A stretch of 64,000 nucleotides of DNA, from NCBI GenBank assembly GCA_023458095.1, contig JAEXAS010000009.1, positions 124,001 to 188,000 of the forward strand, given 5' to 3'. This document shows positions 24,610 through 33,190 of this stretch, one piece after another. Source of the stretch: Actinomycetes bacterium. Lineage in GTDB: Bacteria > Actinomycetota > Actinomycetes > Propionibacteriales > Propionibacteriaceae. The notes under the pieces are model-generated. The model saw only the letters and a program-made list of their open reading frames with translations, was not told the DNA's origin and did not search any database. The position numbers were made by a program, and so were the translations under genes. How positions within the stretch are numbered: position 1 is the first letter of the stretch; each line of letters starts with the position of its first letter.

Positions 24610-24664
24610 CCAGCGGTTGGCTGGTTCTGTCGGCAGGTGGGGTTTGGGCGGATTGACCCAGGGG

Positions 24665-24750
24665 CTTCGGCAGGCTCAGCCAGCGGAGGTGGGGGTGGTT
24701 GCCCGTCCGGTGTTTTGATGCTGGCCCTCCGTGCCCTGAGCTTGTCGAAG
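24665..24750. repeat. REP-like hairpin 2
   Basis: Arms CTTCGGCAGGCTCAG (24665-24679) and CTGAGCTTGTCGAAG (24736-24750) pair over 15 bases with two wobbles; the loop is 56 bases. Order is inverted relative to hairpin 1. The right copy, CCTCCGTGCCCTGAGCTTGT plus CGAAGGG, is identical to the copy in hairpin 1 and ends at 24752, the base before the stop codon of the ACT gene. Confidence 0.7.
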
Positions 24751-24752
24751 GG

Positions 24753-25379
24753 CTACTTGGCCAAGGCGGCCAGGTGGCGAAGCCGGGCCAGTTCAGACTT
24801 GATGAACTCTGGGCCGCCGCGGCGGGCGAGCACGATGCTCAGATTTCCGCGCAGGGGCGCAACGGTGATCAGAGTTTCTCCCCAGCCGGGAATCCAGCCG
24901 TCGGCCAACTCCGCGACACGGCTCTGGGACAGGCTTCCGAAGGCCTTGACGCCGTCGGCGTCGAGATCGGGGGCCATTTCCGAACCGCTCACGACGGCGC
25001 CGGCCTTGCGGTCGATCAGCACCGCCCAGGCGACCCGGAAGACCGCCGGTGCTTGCTGGGTGAGGATCTCCGCGGCATGGGTGGGGTCCTCGGTCATGGC
25101 GTTGAGCACATCCACATCGCCCTGCAGTCCCCAGGCCTCCGGATAGTGGGACACCCACAACACCTGGACGTCCGGCTCGGACTCACAGGCGGTCACCAAA
25201 GCGTCGGCGGCCGCCCCGGCGGGCAACTCGACCATGAAGTCGTCCACAGCGAAACCCTCGTAGCGCTCGACGATCTCCACGGCATTGATATCGGCACCGA
25301 CTCGGCCCATCACGCTGGCGACAGCTCCCAGTGATCCAGGACGGTCCGGTAATGCCACGCGTAGGAGAAACACCCCCAC
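24753..25379 (-). CDS. ACT-domain protein
   Basis: 208 residues from GTG 25379 (VGVFLLRVALPDRPGSLGAV); GTG 25373 is equally possible and has CACACT six bases upstream. Residues ~4-75 form an ACT domain (LPDRPGSLGAVASVMGRVGADINAVEIVE), which normally binds an amino acid as a regulator. Residues ~80-208 form a second alpha/beta domain with FRVAWAVLIDRKAGAVVSGSEMAPDLDAD and GWGETLITVAPLRGNLSIVLAR, which resembles a degenerate ligand-binding domain I cannot name. Divergent from gatC (103 bases). Ligand and target are unknown. The very long open frame upstream is antisense to gatCA. Confidence 0.82.
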   Translation of the reverse strand: MGVFLLRVALPDRPGSLGAVASVMGRVGADINAVEIVERYEGFAVDDFMVELPAGAAADALVTACESEPDVQVLWVSHYPEAWGLQGDVDVLNAMTEDPTHAAEILTQQAPAVFRVAWAVLIDRKAGAVVSGSEMAPDLDADGVKAFGSLSQSRVAELADGWIPGWGETLITVAPLRGNLSIVLARRGGPEFIKSELARLRHLAALAK

Positions 25380-25482
25380 AGTGTGGCCTATTGGTGTTAC
25401 AGAAGGGTCAATCCACACCGGTAGAGTGAGACACCGGCCCGCCGACCAGCGTTGTGGGCCGTCATCTGAGCAGGAGTTCGTC

Positions 25483-25779
25483 TTGGCGTTGACTACCAGT
25501 GACGTGGCCAGACTGGGCGCATTGGCCCGGATCCGGCTCACTGAATCCGAACTGCAACAACTCGCCCCGCAACTCGAGGTGATCCTGCAAGCGGTCGCCA
25601 CGGTGTCTGAGGCGGTGGGTCCCGACACCCCGGCCACGTCCCATGCGGTGCCGCTGACCAATGTCTTCCGCGCCGACGAGGTGGAGCCCTCGCTGCCGCC
25701 TGCGGCCGTGCTCGCCGCCGCACCGTCGGTGGAGGACGGACGCTTTCGGGTGCCGCGGATCCTGGGGGAGGAAGCATGA
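25483..25779 (+). CDS. gatC: Asp/Glu-tRNA amidotransferase subunit C
   Basis: Small clamp subunit of GatCAB, which converts Glu-tRNA(Gln) and Asp-tRNA(Asn) to the amidated forms. 98 residues. TTG 25483 is chosen because AGGAG lies seven bases upstream and translation then starts at the family N-terminus (ALTTSDVARLGALARIRLTE); the frame is open further upstream without homology. The LRADEVEPSL-type segment reads VFRADEVEPSLPP, and the C-terminus DGRFRVPRILGEEA is typical. The stop overlaps the gatA ATG (ATGA). A TAGAGT at 25422 may be the operon -10. Confidence 0.96.
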   Translation: MALTTSDVARLGALARIRLTESELQQLAPQLEVILQAVATVSEAVGPDTPATSHAVPLTNVFRADEVEPSLPPAAVLAAAPSVEDGRFRVPRILGEEA

Positions 25780-27302
25780 GCGGCGTCCTCAACACCAGTG
25801 CTGCCGACCTGGGTGCTCAGCTCGCCGATGGGCAGCTGAGTTCTGTGGAACTGACCACAGCCTGTCTGGACCAGATCGAGCGCGTCGATGATCGGGTGAA
25901 GGCCTTTCTCCACGTCGATGCCGACGGGGCTCTCGCCGCAGCCGCGCGGGTCGATGCTCAGCGCGTCGCCGGTGCCGAGTTGGGCCCGCTGGCCGGCGTC
26001 CCGCTGGCCATGAAAGACATCTTCGCAATGACCGGGGTGCCCACCACCTGCGGTTCGCGGATTCTGGAGGGCTGGATTCCTCCCTACAACGCCACCATCA
26101 CCGATCGGGTGCTGGATGCCGGCATCGTGGTGCTGGGCAAGACCAACATGGACGAGTTCGCGATGGGATCCTCCACCGAGAACTCCGGCTATTTCGCCAC
26201 CCACAACCCCTGGGACAACGACCGGATTCCCGGCGGCTCCGGGGGTGGCTCGGCCGCGGCTCTGGCCGCCTTCGAAGCACCCCTGGCCTTGGGTACCGAC
26301 ACCGGGGGGTCGATTCGCCAGCCCGCAGCCGTGACCGGCACGGTGGGCGTCAAGCCGACCTATGGCACGACCTCGCGCTACGGCGTGGTGGCGATGGCTT
26401 CCAGCCTGGACACCCCTGGCCCGTGTGCGCGGACGGTGCTCGACGCCGCCTTGCTGCACCAGGTGATGGGCGGCTGGGATCGGCGGGATTCGACATCGAT
26501 CAATGCCCCGATTCCCGATGTGGTCGGTGCCGCGCGCGCCGCCGACGTACGCGGCCTGAAGATCGCGGTGGTCCACGAACTGGGCGGGGAGGGCTACCAG
26601 CCCGGCGTCCAGCAGCGTTTCAATGAAGCCCTGGAACTGTTGGCCCAAGCCGGTGCCGAAATCATCGAAGTATCGTGTCCCAGCTTCACCTACGCCTTGG
26701 GTGCCTATTACCTGATCATGCCCAGTGAGGTGAGTTCGAATCTGGCTCGGTTCGATGCCATGCGCTACGGGCTGCGGCTGGGTGATGACGGGGTGAACAG
26801 CGTCGAAGACGTGATGAACCTCACTCGAGGCAGCGGCTTCGGAGCCGAAGCCAAGCGCCGCATCATTTTGGGTACCTATGCACTGTCGGCCGGATACTAC
26901 GACGCCTACTACGGCTCGGCCCAGAAGGTACGCACGTTGATCAGCCGCGACTTCGAAGCCGCCTTCGCCCAGGCCGATGTCCTGGTTTCGCCCACCACGC
27001 CGACCACGGCCTTCCCGCTGGGGGAGCGGGTGGATGATCCGCTGGCCATGTACAAGGCTGACCTGTGCACGATTCCGTCCAACCTGGCCGGCAACTGTGC
27101 GATGTCGGTGCCCTCCGGCCTCAGCCCTGAGGACGGCCTGCCGACCGGCTTCCAGATCATGGCCCCGGCCCTGGCCGATGATCGGTTGTATCGCGTGGGT
27201 GCGGCGCTGGAGGCTGCTCTGCGGGATCGATGGGGTGGGCCCTTGCTGGACCAGTTGATCACCAGCGAGGCCGGTTCCTACCTGGCAGGAGGCCTGCGAT
27301 GA
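25776..27302 (+). CDS. gatA: Asp/Glu-tRNA amidotransferase subunit A
   Basis: Amidase subunit that releases ammonia from glutamine for transfer by GatB. 508 residues. The Ser-cisSer-Lys triad is visible: Lys in LAMKDIFAM, the Gly/Ser-rich GGSGGGSAAALAA and the nucleophile in GTDTGGSIRQPAAVTG. The DTPGP substrate loop (SSLDTPGPCARTVLD) and the C-terminal SGLSPEDGLPTGFQIMAPA segment are typical. Overlaps gatC by ATGA and gatB by 4 bases, so the three subunits are translationally coupled. The presence of gatCAB fits an organism lacking glutaminyl-tRNA synthetase, as most actinobacteria do. Confidence 0.98.
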   Translation: MSGVLNTSAADLGAQLADGQLSSVELTTACLDQIERVDDRVKAFLHVDADGALAAAARVDAQRVAGAELGPLAGVPLAMKDIFAMTGVPTTCGSRILEGWIPPYNATITDRVLDAGIVVLGKTNMDEFAMGSSTENSGYFATHNPWDNDRIPGGSGGGSAAALAAFEAPLALGTDTGGSIRQPAAVTGTVGVKPTYGTTSRYGVVAMASSLDTPGPCARTVLDAALLHQVMGGWDRRDSTSINAPIPDVVGAARAADVRGLKIAVVHELGGEGYQPGVQQRFNEALELLAQAGAEIIEVSCPSFTYALGAYYLIMPSEVSSNLARFDAMRYGLRLGDDGVNSVEDVMNLTRGSGFGAEAKRRIILGTYALSAGYYDAYYGSAQKVRTLISRDFEAAFAQADVLVSPTTPTTAFPLGERVDDPLAMYKADLCTIPSNLAGNCAMSVPSGLSPEDGLPTGFQIMAPALADDRLYRVGAALEAALRDRWGGPLLDQLITSEAGSYLAGGLR

Positions 27303-28789
27303 GCGTGGAACTGATGGACTTCGCCGAAGCGATGGACCGATTCGACCCGGTGCTGGGGTTGGAGGTTCACGTCGAGCTGAACACCGCCACCAAGATGTTC
27401 TGCGGCTGTGCCAACCATTTCGGTTCTGAGCCGAACTCCAATACCTGCCCGGTCTGCCTGGGCCTGCCGGGCTCCTTGCCGGTGGTCAACGGAAAAGCCA
27501 TCGAATCGGCGATCCGGATTGGGCTGGCCTTGGGGTGCAGCATCGCCGAAACCTGTCGATTCGCTCGCAAGAACTACTTCTATCCCGACATGACCAAGGA
27601 CTTCCAGACCTCGCAATACGACGAGCCGATCGCCTTCGAGGGGCGAGTGGACCTGGAGGTGGACGGCGAGATCTTCACCATCGAGATCGAGCGGGCGCAC
27701 ATGGAGGAGGACGCCGGCAAGCTGGTCCACGTCGGCGGCGGCAGCGGACGCATCGGTGACGCGGAGTACTCGCTGGTGGACTACAACCGGGCCGGCACAC
27801 CGCTGATCGAGATCGTCACCAAGCCGATTCGCGGCACCGGCGCCAAGGCTCCGGCGGTGGCGAAGGCCTATGTGTCCTATCTGCGCGATCTGATGCGGGC
27901 CTTGGGGGTTTCGGATGTGCGCATGGAACAAGGCTCGCTGCGCTGCGATGCGAATGTATCGCTGATGCCGAAGGGCACCACCGAACTCGGGCTGCGCACC
28001 GAGACCAAGAATGTGAACTCCCTACGCAGTATCGAAAACGCCCTGTACTACGAGATTCGTCGCCAGGCCGCCGTGCTGAGTGCCGGCGGCAAGGTCACCC
28101 AGGAGACCCGTCACTGGCACGAGGAGGGCTACACCACCCCGGGCCGCTCCAAAGAGGAGGCCGAGGACTACCGCTACTTCCCCGAGCCGGATCTGGTTCC
28201 GGTCGCGCCGGCTGCGTCCTGGGTGGCCGAATTGCGCGACACCCTCCCCGAAGCCCCGGCGGTGAAGCGCAAGCGTCTGGAACAGGCCTGGGGCTTCGCC
28301 GCTCAGGAGTTCGCCGACATCGTCAACGCCGGTGCACTGGACCTGATCGAGGCCACCGTGGCCGCCGGGGCGCCGCCGAGTGCGGCCCGCAAATGGTGGC
28401 TGACCGAGTTGGCGCGTCGCGCCAATGAAGCCGGGGTGGAACTGGCCGAGTTGGCGATTACTCCCGCCCAGGTGGCCGCCGTGCAGGCCCTGGTGGCTGA
28501 GGGCACCGTCAACGACAAGCTGGCCCGGCAGGTCATTGATGGAGTGTTGGCCGGTGAGGGCGAACCGGCCGAGGTGGTGGTCGGTCGCAACTTGGCGGTG
28601 GTCTCCGATGATTCGGCGCTGACCGACGCCGTGGATCGGGCGATCGCGGCCAATCCGGACGTCGCGGCGAAGATTCGCGATGGCAAGGTCGCCGCTGCCG
28701 GTGCCCTGATCGGTGCTGTGATGAAGGACCTGCGCGGCCAGGCCGATGCCGCCCGAGTCCGAGAACTGATTGTGGACCGTCTGAGCTGA
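27299..28789 (+). CDS. gatB: Asp/Glu-tRNA amidotransferase subunit B
   Basis: Binds the misacylated tRNA, activates it with ATP and amidates it. 496 residues from ATG 27299, which overlaps the gatA stop; the longer frame from 27230 lies in gatA. The GLEVHVELNT start, zinc-type cysteines CGCANHFG...NTCPVCLG, FARKNYFYPDMTKDFQTSQY and RAHMEEDAGKL are catalytic-domain hallmarks; the helical and YqeY-like tail domains follow (GTVNDKLARQVIDGVL near residue 400). The stop TGA is followed at once by the ATG of the helicase gene. Confidence 0.98.
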   Translation: MSVELMDFAEAMDRFDPVLGLEVHVELNTATKMFCGCANHFGSEPNSNTCPVCLGLPGSLPVVNGKAIESAIRIGLALGCSIAETCRFARKNYFYPDMTKDFQTSQYDEPIAFEGRVDLEVDGEIFTIEIERAHMEEDAGKLVHVGGGSGRIGDAEYSLVDYNRAGTPLIEIVTKPIRGTGAKAPAVAKAYVSYLRDLMRALGVSDVRMEQGSLRCDANVSLMPKGTTELGLRTETKNVNSLRSIENALYYEIRRQAAVLSAGGKVTQETRHWHEEGYTTPGRSKEEAEDYRYFPEPDLVPVAPAASWVAELRDTLPEAPAVKRKRLEQAWGFAAQEFADIVNAGALDLIEATVAAGAPPSAARKWWLTELARRANEAGVELAELAITPAQVAAVQALVAEGTVNDKLARQVIDGVLAGEGEPAEVVVGRNLAVVSDDSALTDAVDRAIAANPDVAAKIRDGKVAAAGALIGAVMKDLRGQADAARVRELIVDRLS

Positions 28790-30541
28790 ATGCCGACCCA
28801 CAACTCGCTGGAACAGCTGTCTCCAGCCTTCCCCGGCCGTGCCGCGTGGGGCACCGCAGCCCGGCTGCGGGCTTGGCAGGTGGCGGCCCTGCAACGCTAC
28901 CGCGAGCGCGACGCGCGAGACTTCCTGGCGGTGGCGACGCCGGGGGCAGGAAAGACCACCTTCGCGCTGCGGGTAGCCACCGAGTTGTTGGCCGCACGCA
29001 CCATCGAGCAGGTGATCGTGGTGACGCCCACCGAGCATCTGAAGGTGCAATGGGCGCAGGCCGCCGCACGGGTGGGACTGCATCTGGATCCCAACCTCGG
29101 GGCGAAGCGTGGACGATCGCGCCAGTTCCACGGCGAGGCCGTGACCTATGCCGGGGTGGCCGCAGCCACGCTGGGCTACGAGGCCCGCACCGTCGCCCGC
29201 AAGACGCTGGTGATCTTCGACGAGATCCACCACGCCGGCGACGCCCTGAGCTGGGGCGAAGCGGCCCAGCAAGCCTTCGAGCTGGCCACCCGTCGGTTGG
29301 CGCTGACCGGGACGCCCTTTCGCAGTGACGCCAATCCGATCCCGTTCGTGCGCTATCGCCAGGACGCCGACGGAACCCGGCATTCCGAGGCTGACTACGT
29401 CTATGGCTATGCCGAGGCATTGCGCGACCAGGTGGTGCGTCCGGTGGTGTTCCTGGCCTATGGCGGCGGGATGCGTTGGCGCACTCGGGCCGGCGACGAA
29501 CTGGCGATGGAACTGGGTGAGCCCAGCACCAAGGACATCACCGCGCAGGCCTGGCGGACCGCGTTGGACCCGGCAGGGGAGTGGATCGGTCAGGTCTTGG
29601 CGGCGGCCGATCAACGGCTGGAGCAGGTTCGTCGACAGGTCAGTGACGCCGCCGGGTTGGTGATCGCCTCCAATCAAAGACAGGCCCGCGCCTATGCGCG
29701 GGCTCTGGAACGGCTCACCGGGGAGAAGCCCTGTCTGGTGCTGAGCGATGACCGATCGGCCAGCCGCCGGATCGCGGAGTTCGAGGAGAGCCCGGACCGC
29801 TGGATGGTTGCGGTTCGAATGGTGTCCGAAGGGGTCGACGTGCCGCGGCTGGCGGTGGGGGTCTACGCCACCGCAACCTCGACGCCGCTGTTCTTCGCCC
29901 AAGCCGTCGGACGGTTCGTGCGCAGCCGACGGCGCGGCGAACTGGCCAGCGTGTTCCTGCCCACGGTGCCCATCCTGCTGGCTCATGCCAGCCGCTTGGA
30001 GAAGCAGCGCGACCACGTGTTGGGGCGTCCGGCCCACGCCGAGGCTGACCTGTGGGCGCCGGAGGAAGCGTTGATCGCCGAGGCGAATCGCACCCGCAGT
30101 GTGGCCGAGTTCGATGCCGAGCAGGAGACCCTGGAGGCCATCGCCGCCTTCGACCACGTCCTTTACGACGCGCAGGCCTATGGCCTGCAGGCCGAACCAG
30201 CCGGGGAGGAGGAGGCCGAGTATCTCGGCCTGCCCGGTCTGCTTGACCCCGATCAGGTCGGCATGCTGCTCGCCCAGCGGCAGCGGCGTCAGTTGGCTCG
30301 TCGGGAGCGCGCGGCGCGCGGCAGCGCTGATGCCGAGCAGGTCTTGCACCAGAAGCTGGCGGCGCGGCGCAAAGAGCTCAACTCCCTGGTGGCGCAGGTC
30401 GCCCGAGTACGGGGCATCCCGCACTCGCACGTGCACTCCGGGCTGCGTCGCGAGGCGGGCGGGCCGCCGCTGGCTCAGGCCACCACCGACCAGGTCGAGG
30501 CCAGAATCAGCCTCGCCCGCAAGTGGCTGCGGGCGGGCTGA
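28790..30541 (+). CDS. SF2 DEAD/DEAH-type helicase
   Basis: 583 residues, predicted ATP-dependent nucleic-acid translocase. Motif I ATPGAGKTTFAL is at residues ~49-60, motif Ia VTPTEHLKVQWAQA, motif II DEIHH at 144-148, motif III LTGTPFR, and the second RecA domain has VSEGVDVPRLAVGV and the arginine-finger motif QAVGRFVRSRRRGE. The C-terminal ~140 residues are helical and charged and contain no nuclease or zinc motif I can see; the part near residue 540 (GIPHSHVHSGLRREAGGPP) is conserved-looking. The ATG directly abuts the gatB stop, so it is co-transcribed. Its substrate is unknown; the DEIHH box and domain order resemble DNA-repair type helicases. Convergent with serA, 4 bases. Confidence 0.9.
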   Translation: MPTHNSLEQLSPAFPGRAAWGTAARLRAWQVAALQRYRERDARDFLAVATPGAGKTTFALRVATELLAARTIEQVIVVTPTEHLKVQWAQAAARVGLHLDPNLGAKRGRSRQFHGEAVTYAGVAAATLGYEARTVARKTLVIFDEIHHAGDALSWGEAAQQAFELATRRLALTGTPFRSDANPIPFVRYRQDADGTRHSEADYVYGYAEALRDQVVRPVVFLAYGGGMRWRTRAGDELAMELGEPSTKDITAQAWRTALDPAGEWIGQVLAAADQRLEQVRRQVSDAAGLVIASNQRQARAYARALERLTGEKPCLVLSDDRSASRRIAEFEESPDRWMVAVRMVSEGVDVPRLAVGVYATATSTPLFFAQAVGRFVRSRRRGELASVFLPTVPILLAHASRLEKQRDHVLGRPAHAEADLWAPEEALIAEANRTRSVAEFDAEQETLEAIAAFDHVLYDAQAYGLQAEPAGEEEAEYLGLPGLLDPDQVGMLLAQRQRRQLARRERAARGSADAEQVLHQKLAARRKELNSLVAQVARVRGIPHSHVHSGLRREAGGPPLAQATTDQVEARISLARKWLRAG

Positions 30542-30545
30542 CCAG

Positions 30546-31715
30546 TCAGATCAGGCGGGCGCCGAGCACCCCGTCGATGCTGCGGATCTGATCCATCACG
30601 CTGGTGGGAACCTGGCCGTCCACGTCCACCAAGGTGTAGGCGAGGTCGCCGCGGGACTTGTTGAGCAGGTCGGAGATGTTCAAACCGGCATCAGCCAACA
30701 GCGTGGAGATCTGGCCCACCATGTTGGGCACATTGCTGTTGGCGATGGCCAACCGCTGGGTTCCCTCGGTGCGGGCGAGTTCGGCGTCAGGGAAGTTCAC
30801 CGAGTTCTTGATGGTGCCGTGCTCCAGGTAGTCCTTGATCTCCTCGGCGGCCATGTAGGCACAGTTCTCTTCGGCCTCATTGGTGGAGGCGCCCAGGTGC
30901 GGCAGGGTGACCACGTTCTGGTGCTTGTTGAGCTCGGGAGTGGGGAAGTCGCAGACGTAGCCGCGCAGACGGCCCTCCTCGAGGGCAGCCACGACGGCGG
31001 GCACGTCCACGATGGGTCCGCGCGCGAAGTTGATCAGCACCGCCGATTTACGCATCACGGCGAGCTGCTCAGCGCCGATCAAACCGCGGGTGCCGTCGAC
31101 CAGAGGCACGTGGACGGTGACGATGTCGGCGCGCTTGAGGATCGCCTCCAAATTGGTGACCCGCTCCACCTTGGAAGACAGATTCCAGGCGTGTTCGACG
31201 GTGATGGCTGGGTCATAGCCCATAACGCGCATGCCCAAGCCCACCGCTGCATTGGCGACCTCGACGCCGATGGCGCCCAGTCCGACGACGGCGAGAGTGC
31301 GTCCGGGCAGTTCGAAGCCTACGAAGTGCTTCTTGCCGGCTTCGACGGCCTTGTTCATCTCCTCGGCGTCACCATCGAGACGGTGGGCGAAAGCTGCGGC
31401 CGGGATGATGTTGCGGGCAGCCAGGAAGATGGCGGCTACGACCAGTTCTTTGACCGCGTTGGCGTTGGCTCCGGGGGTGTTGAACACCGGAATGCCCTTG
31501 GCCGAGTAGTCGGCGATCGGGATGTTGTTGGTGCCGGCGCCGGCCCGGCCGACGGCCAAAACGGAGCTGGGGATCTCCACGTCGTGCAGATTCGCCGAAC
31601 GCAGCAGGATCGCGTCGGGGTTTTCGACGTCGTTGCTGACCACGTAGTCGGCTTCCGGCAAGCGGTTGAGTCCGACCTTGCTGATCGCATTGAGTGTCTT
31701 GATGGTGAAGGTCAT
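30546..31715 (-). CDS. serA: D-3-phosphoglycerate dehydrogenase, short ACT type
   Basis: First step of serine synthesis, oxidising 3-phosphoglycerate with NAD+. 389 residues. NAD-binding GLGAIGVEVANAAVGLGMRVMGYDP (GxGxxG), catalytic Arg in NFARGPIVD, Glu region and the His in LPHLGASTNEAEENCA are present. The C-terminal ~75 residues are an ACT domain (NMVGQISTLLADAGLNISDLLN), a likely serine-feedback site. It lacks the extra ASB domain of the long mycobacterial-type enzyme. ATG 31715 has TGAGGA upstream, 8 bases after serC stop. Operon serC-serA on the minus strand. Confidence 0.96.
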   Translation of the reverse strand: MTFTIKTLNAISKVGLNRLPEADYVVSNDVENPDAILLRSANLHDVEIPSSVLAVGRAGAGTNNIPIADYSAKGIPVFNTPGANANAVKELVVAAIFLAARNIIPAAAFAHRLDGDAEEMNKAVEAGKKHFVGFELPGRTLAVVGLGAIGVEVANAAVGLGMRVMGYDPAITVEHAWNLSSKVERVTNLEAILKRADIVTVHVPLVDGTRGLIGAEQLAVMRKSAVLINFARGPIVDVPAVVAALEEGRLRGYVCDFPTPELNKHQNVVTLPHLGASTNEAEENCAYMAAEEIKDYLEHGTIKNSVNFPDAELARTEGTQRLAIANSNVPNMVGQISTLLADAGLNISDLLNKSRGDLAYTLVDVDGQVPTSVMDQIRSIDGVLGARLI

Positions 31716-31723
31716 GGTGTTCC

Positions 31724-32806
31724 TCAGCGGTTTCGGGTTTCGAAGTCGGTCATGAAGTCGATGAGTGCCTCAACGCCTTCCAGCGGCATGGCGTTGTAGA
31801 TGCTGGCGCGCATCCCACCCACGGAGCGGTGCCCGCCCAGGTTGGTGAGTCCTGCGGCAGTGGCCTGCTCGACAAAGGCCTTGTCGAGTTCGGGATTGGC
31901 CTGCAGGAAGGGCACATTCATCCAGGACCGGGAATCGGCAGCGACCGGGTTGCTGTAGTAGTCGCTGGCGTCCAGGTAGCCGTACAGGGCGGCGGCCTTG
32001 GCCTGGTTGCGCTCGGCCATCGCCGACAGTCCACCCAGATCGCGCACCCACTTCAGGATCAGACCCAGCAGGTAGATGCCGAAGGTCGGCGGGGTGTTCA
32101 GCATCGAGTCGGCTTCGGCCATGGCCTGGTAGTTCCAGATCGACGGGGTGCCAGGTCGGGCCTTGCCGAGCAGGTCATCGCGGACGATGACCACACACAG
32201 CCCCGACGGACCCATGTTCTTCTGGGCTCCGGCATAGATCAGCCCGTAGCGGCTGACGTCGATCGGACGCGACAAGATGGTGGAACTCAGGTCCGCCACC
32301 AGCGGCACATCGCCGGTCTCGGGGATGTAGCCGAACTCCACCCCGCCGATGGTCTCGTTGGGGGTGTAGTGCACATAGGCAGCGTCGGGGTCGATGGTGA
32401 AGCTGTCGGCGGCCGGAGTGTCGGTGTAGTTGGACTCGGCGCGATCCGCAACCACGTTCACCTGCAGTTGCTGGGCCTGGGCGGCCTTGATCGCCTTGGC
32501 CGACCACTGGCCGGTCTTGAAGAAGTCCACGGTGGCACCGGGCGCGGTGAGGTTGAGCGGGATTGCGTCGAACTGTCCGCTGGCACCGCCCTGCAGGAAC
32601 AGCACGCGGTAACCGGTGGGGATGCTCATCACCTCGCGCAGCAGCGCCTCGGTCTCGGCCGCGCAGGCCACAAAGCTCTTACTGCGGTGAGATACCTCGA
32701 GCACAGACATCCCCGAACCCTGCCAGTCGGTGAGTTCGGACTGGGCGACGTTGAGAGCGTCGATGGGCAACATGGCAGGACCGGCAGAGAAGTTGTATAC
32801 GCGCAT
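31724..32806 (-). CDS. serC: Phosphoserine aminotransferase
   Basis: Transfers the amino group of glutamate to 3-phosphohydroxypyruvate, step two of serine synthesis. 360 residues from ATG 32806 (MRVYNFSAGPAMLP), the usual start of the E. coli/Bacillus-type family; ATG 32815 three codons earlier is an alternative. LFLQGGASGQFDAIPLN binds PLP phosphate, the PLP lysine lies in YAGAQKNMGPSGL, and GGMRASIYNAMPLEGVEALIDFM ends the protein. No SD is seen; AACAAT seven bases upstream might be a weak leaderless -10. It is not the mycobacterial/bifidobacterial SerC type, whose N-terminus is different. Confidence 0.96.
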   Translation of the reverse strand: MRVYNFSAGPAMLPIDALNVAQSELTDWQGSGMSVLEVSHRSKSFVACAAETEALLREVMSIPTGYRVLFLQGGASGQFDAIPLNLTAPGATVDFFKTGQWSAKAIKAAQAQQLQVNVVADRAESNYTDTPAADSFTIDPDAAYVHYTPNETIGGVEFGYIPETGDVPLVADLSSTILSRPIDVSRYGLIYAGAQKNMGPSGLCVVIVRDDLLGKARPGTPSIWNYQAMAEADSMLNTPPTFGIYLLGLILKWVRDLGGLSAMAERNQAKAAALYGYLDASDYYSNPVAADSRSWMNVPFLQANPELDKAFVEQATAAGLTNLGGHRSVGGMRASIYNAMPLEGVEALIDFMTDFETRNR

Positions 32807-33190
32807 AGCGCGCATTGTTTCAGGTTCATGACGCCTTGTGACCACACCCACCGCGGAATGGACTCCTCGCCAACTAGCGCTGGGTTGGGCCTGGAGTCTC
32901 GGGAAGGCGGACGGGGCCGGTAGCTGCCGAGCCGGGACGCTGCGTCCCAGAGGATCGGAGGGCCCGGGCCTGCTCGCGGTCGCGTTGAACGGTGACAGCG
33001 AACTGATCCAGATTCACTGTGGGTTCCTCTCGCCGCAGGCCGTTGACGGCTTCAGTCTGGGCTGTGGGTGCTGGCCCGACCGCGGCGGCGTGAGGTTTTC
33101 CGCACCCGTGCCCGCGCGAAACGCTTGCGAAGTCCCTTGCAGGACCGGATCGGGATGCAAGGATTGCTGCAACAGTCGTTCAGGAGGCCC
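32807..33190. other. Gene-free divergent gap between serC and the response regulator
   Basis: 384 bases with no credible gene. It must hold the promoters of serC (left) and of the two-component operon (right). Visible structure: GGGAC-GCTGC-GTCCC hairpin near 32936-32955, and close to the regulator gene a cluster of TTGC/GCAA words including a perfect 7-base dyad at 33135-33162. A 129-codon open frame from 32838 has no protein-like features. Confidence 0.6.
33135..33162. promoter_or_regulatory. Candidate operator dyad before the response regulator
   Basis: CCTTGCA (33135-33141) and TGCAAGG (33156-33162) are perfect inverted repeats with a 14-base spacer, giving a 21-base centre-to-centre distance, two DNA turns. 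Related words GCTTGCG and TTGCTGCAA flank it. It lies 28 bases before the ATG, so it could be an autoregulatory site. Confidence 0.4.

Noticed and set aside
24483..24752. Direct repeats considered as a CRISPR array
   Set aside because: The unit is only 11 bases, spacers are 6-12 bases and partly alike, and no cas gene is present.
25380..26648. Upstream extension of the ACT gene to 631 codons
   Set aside because: The extension is antisense to gatC and gatA; the ACT domain begins right at the GTG at 25379.
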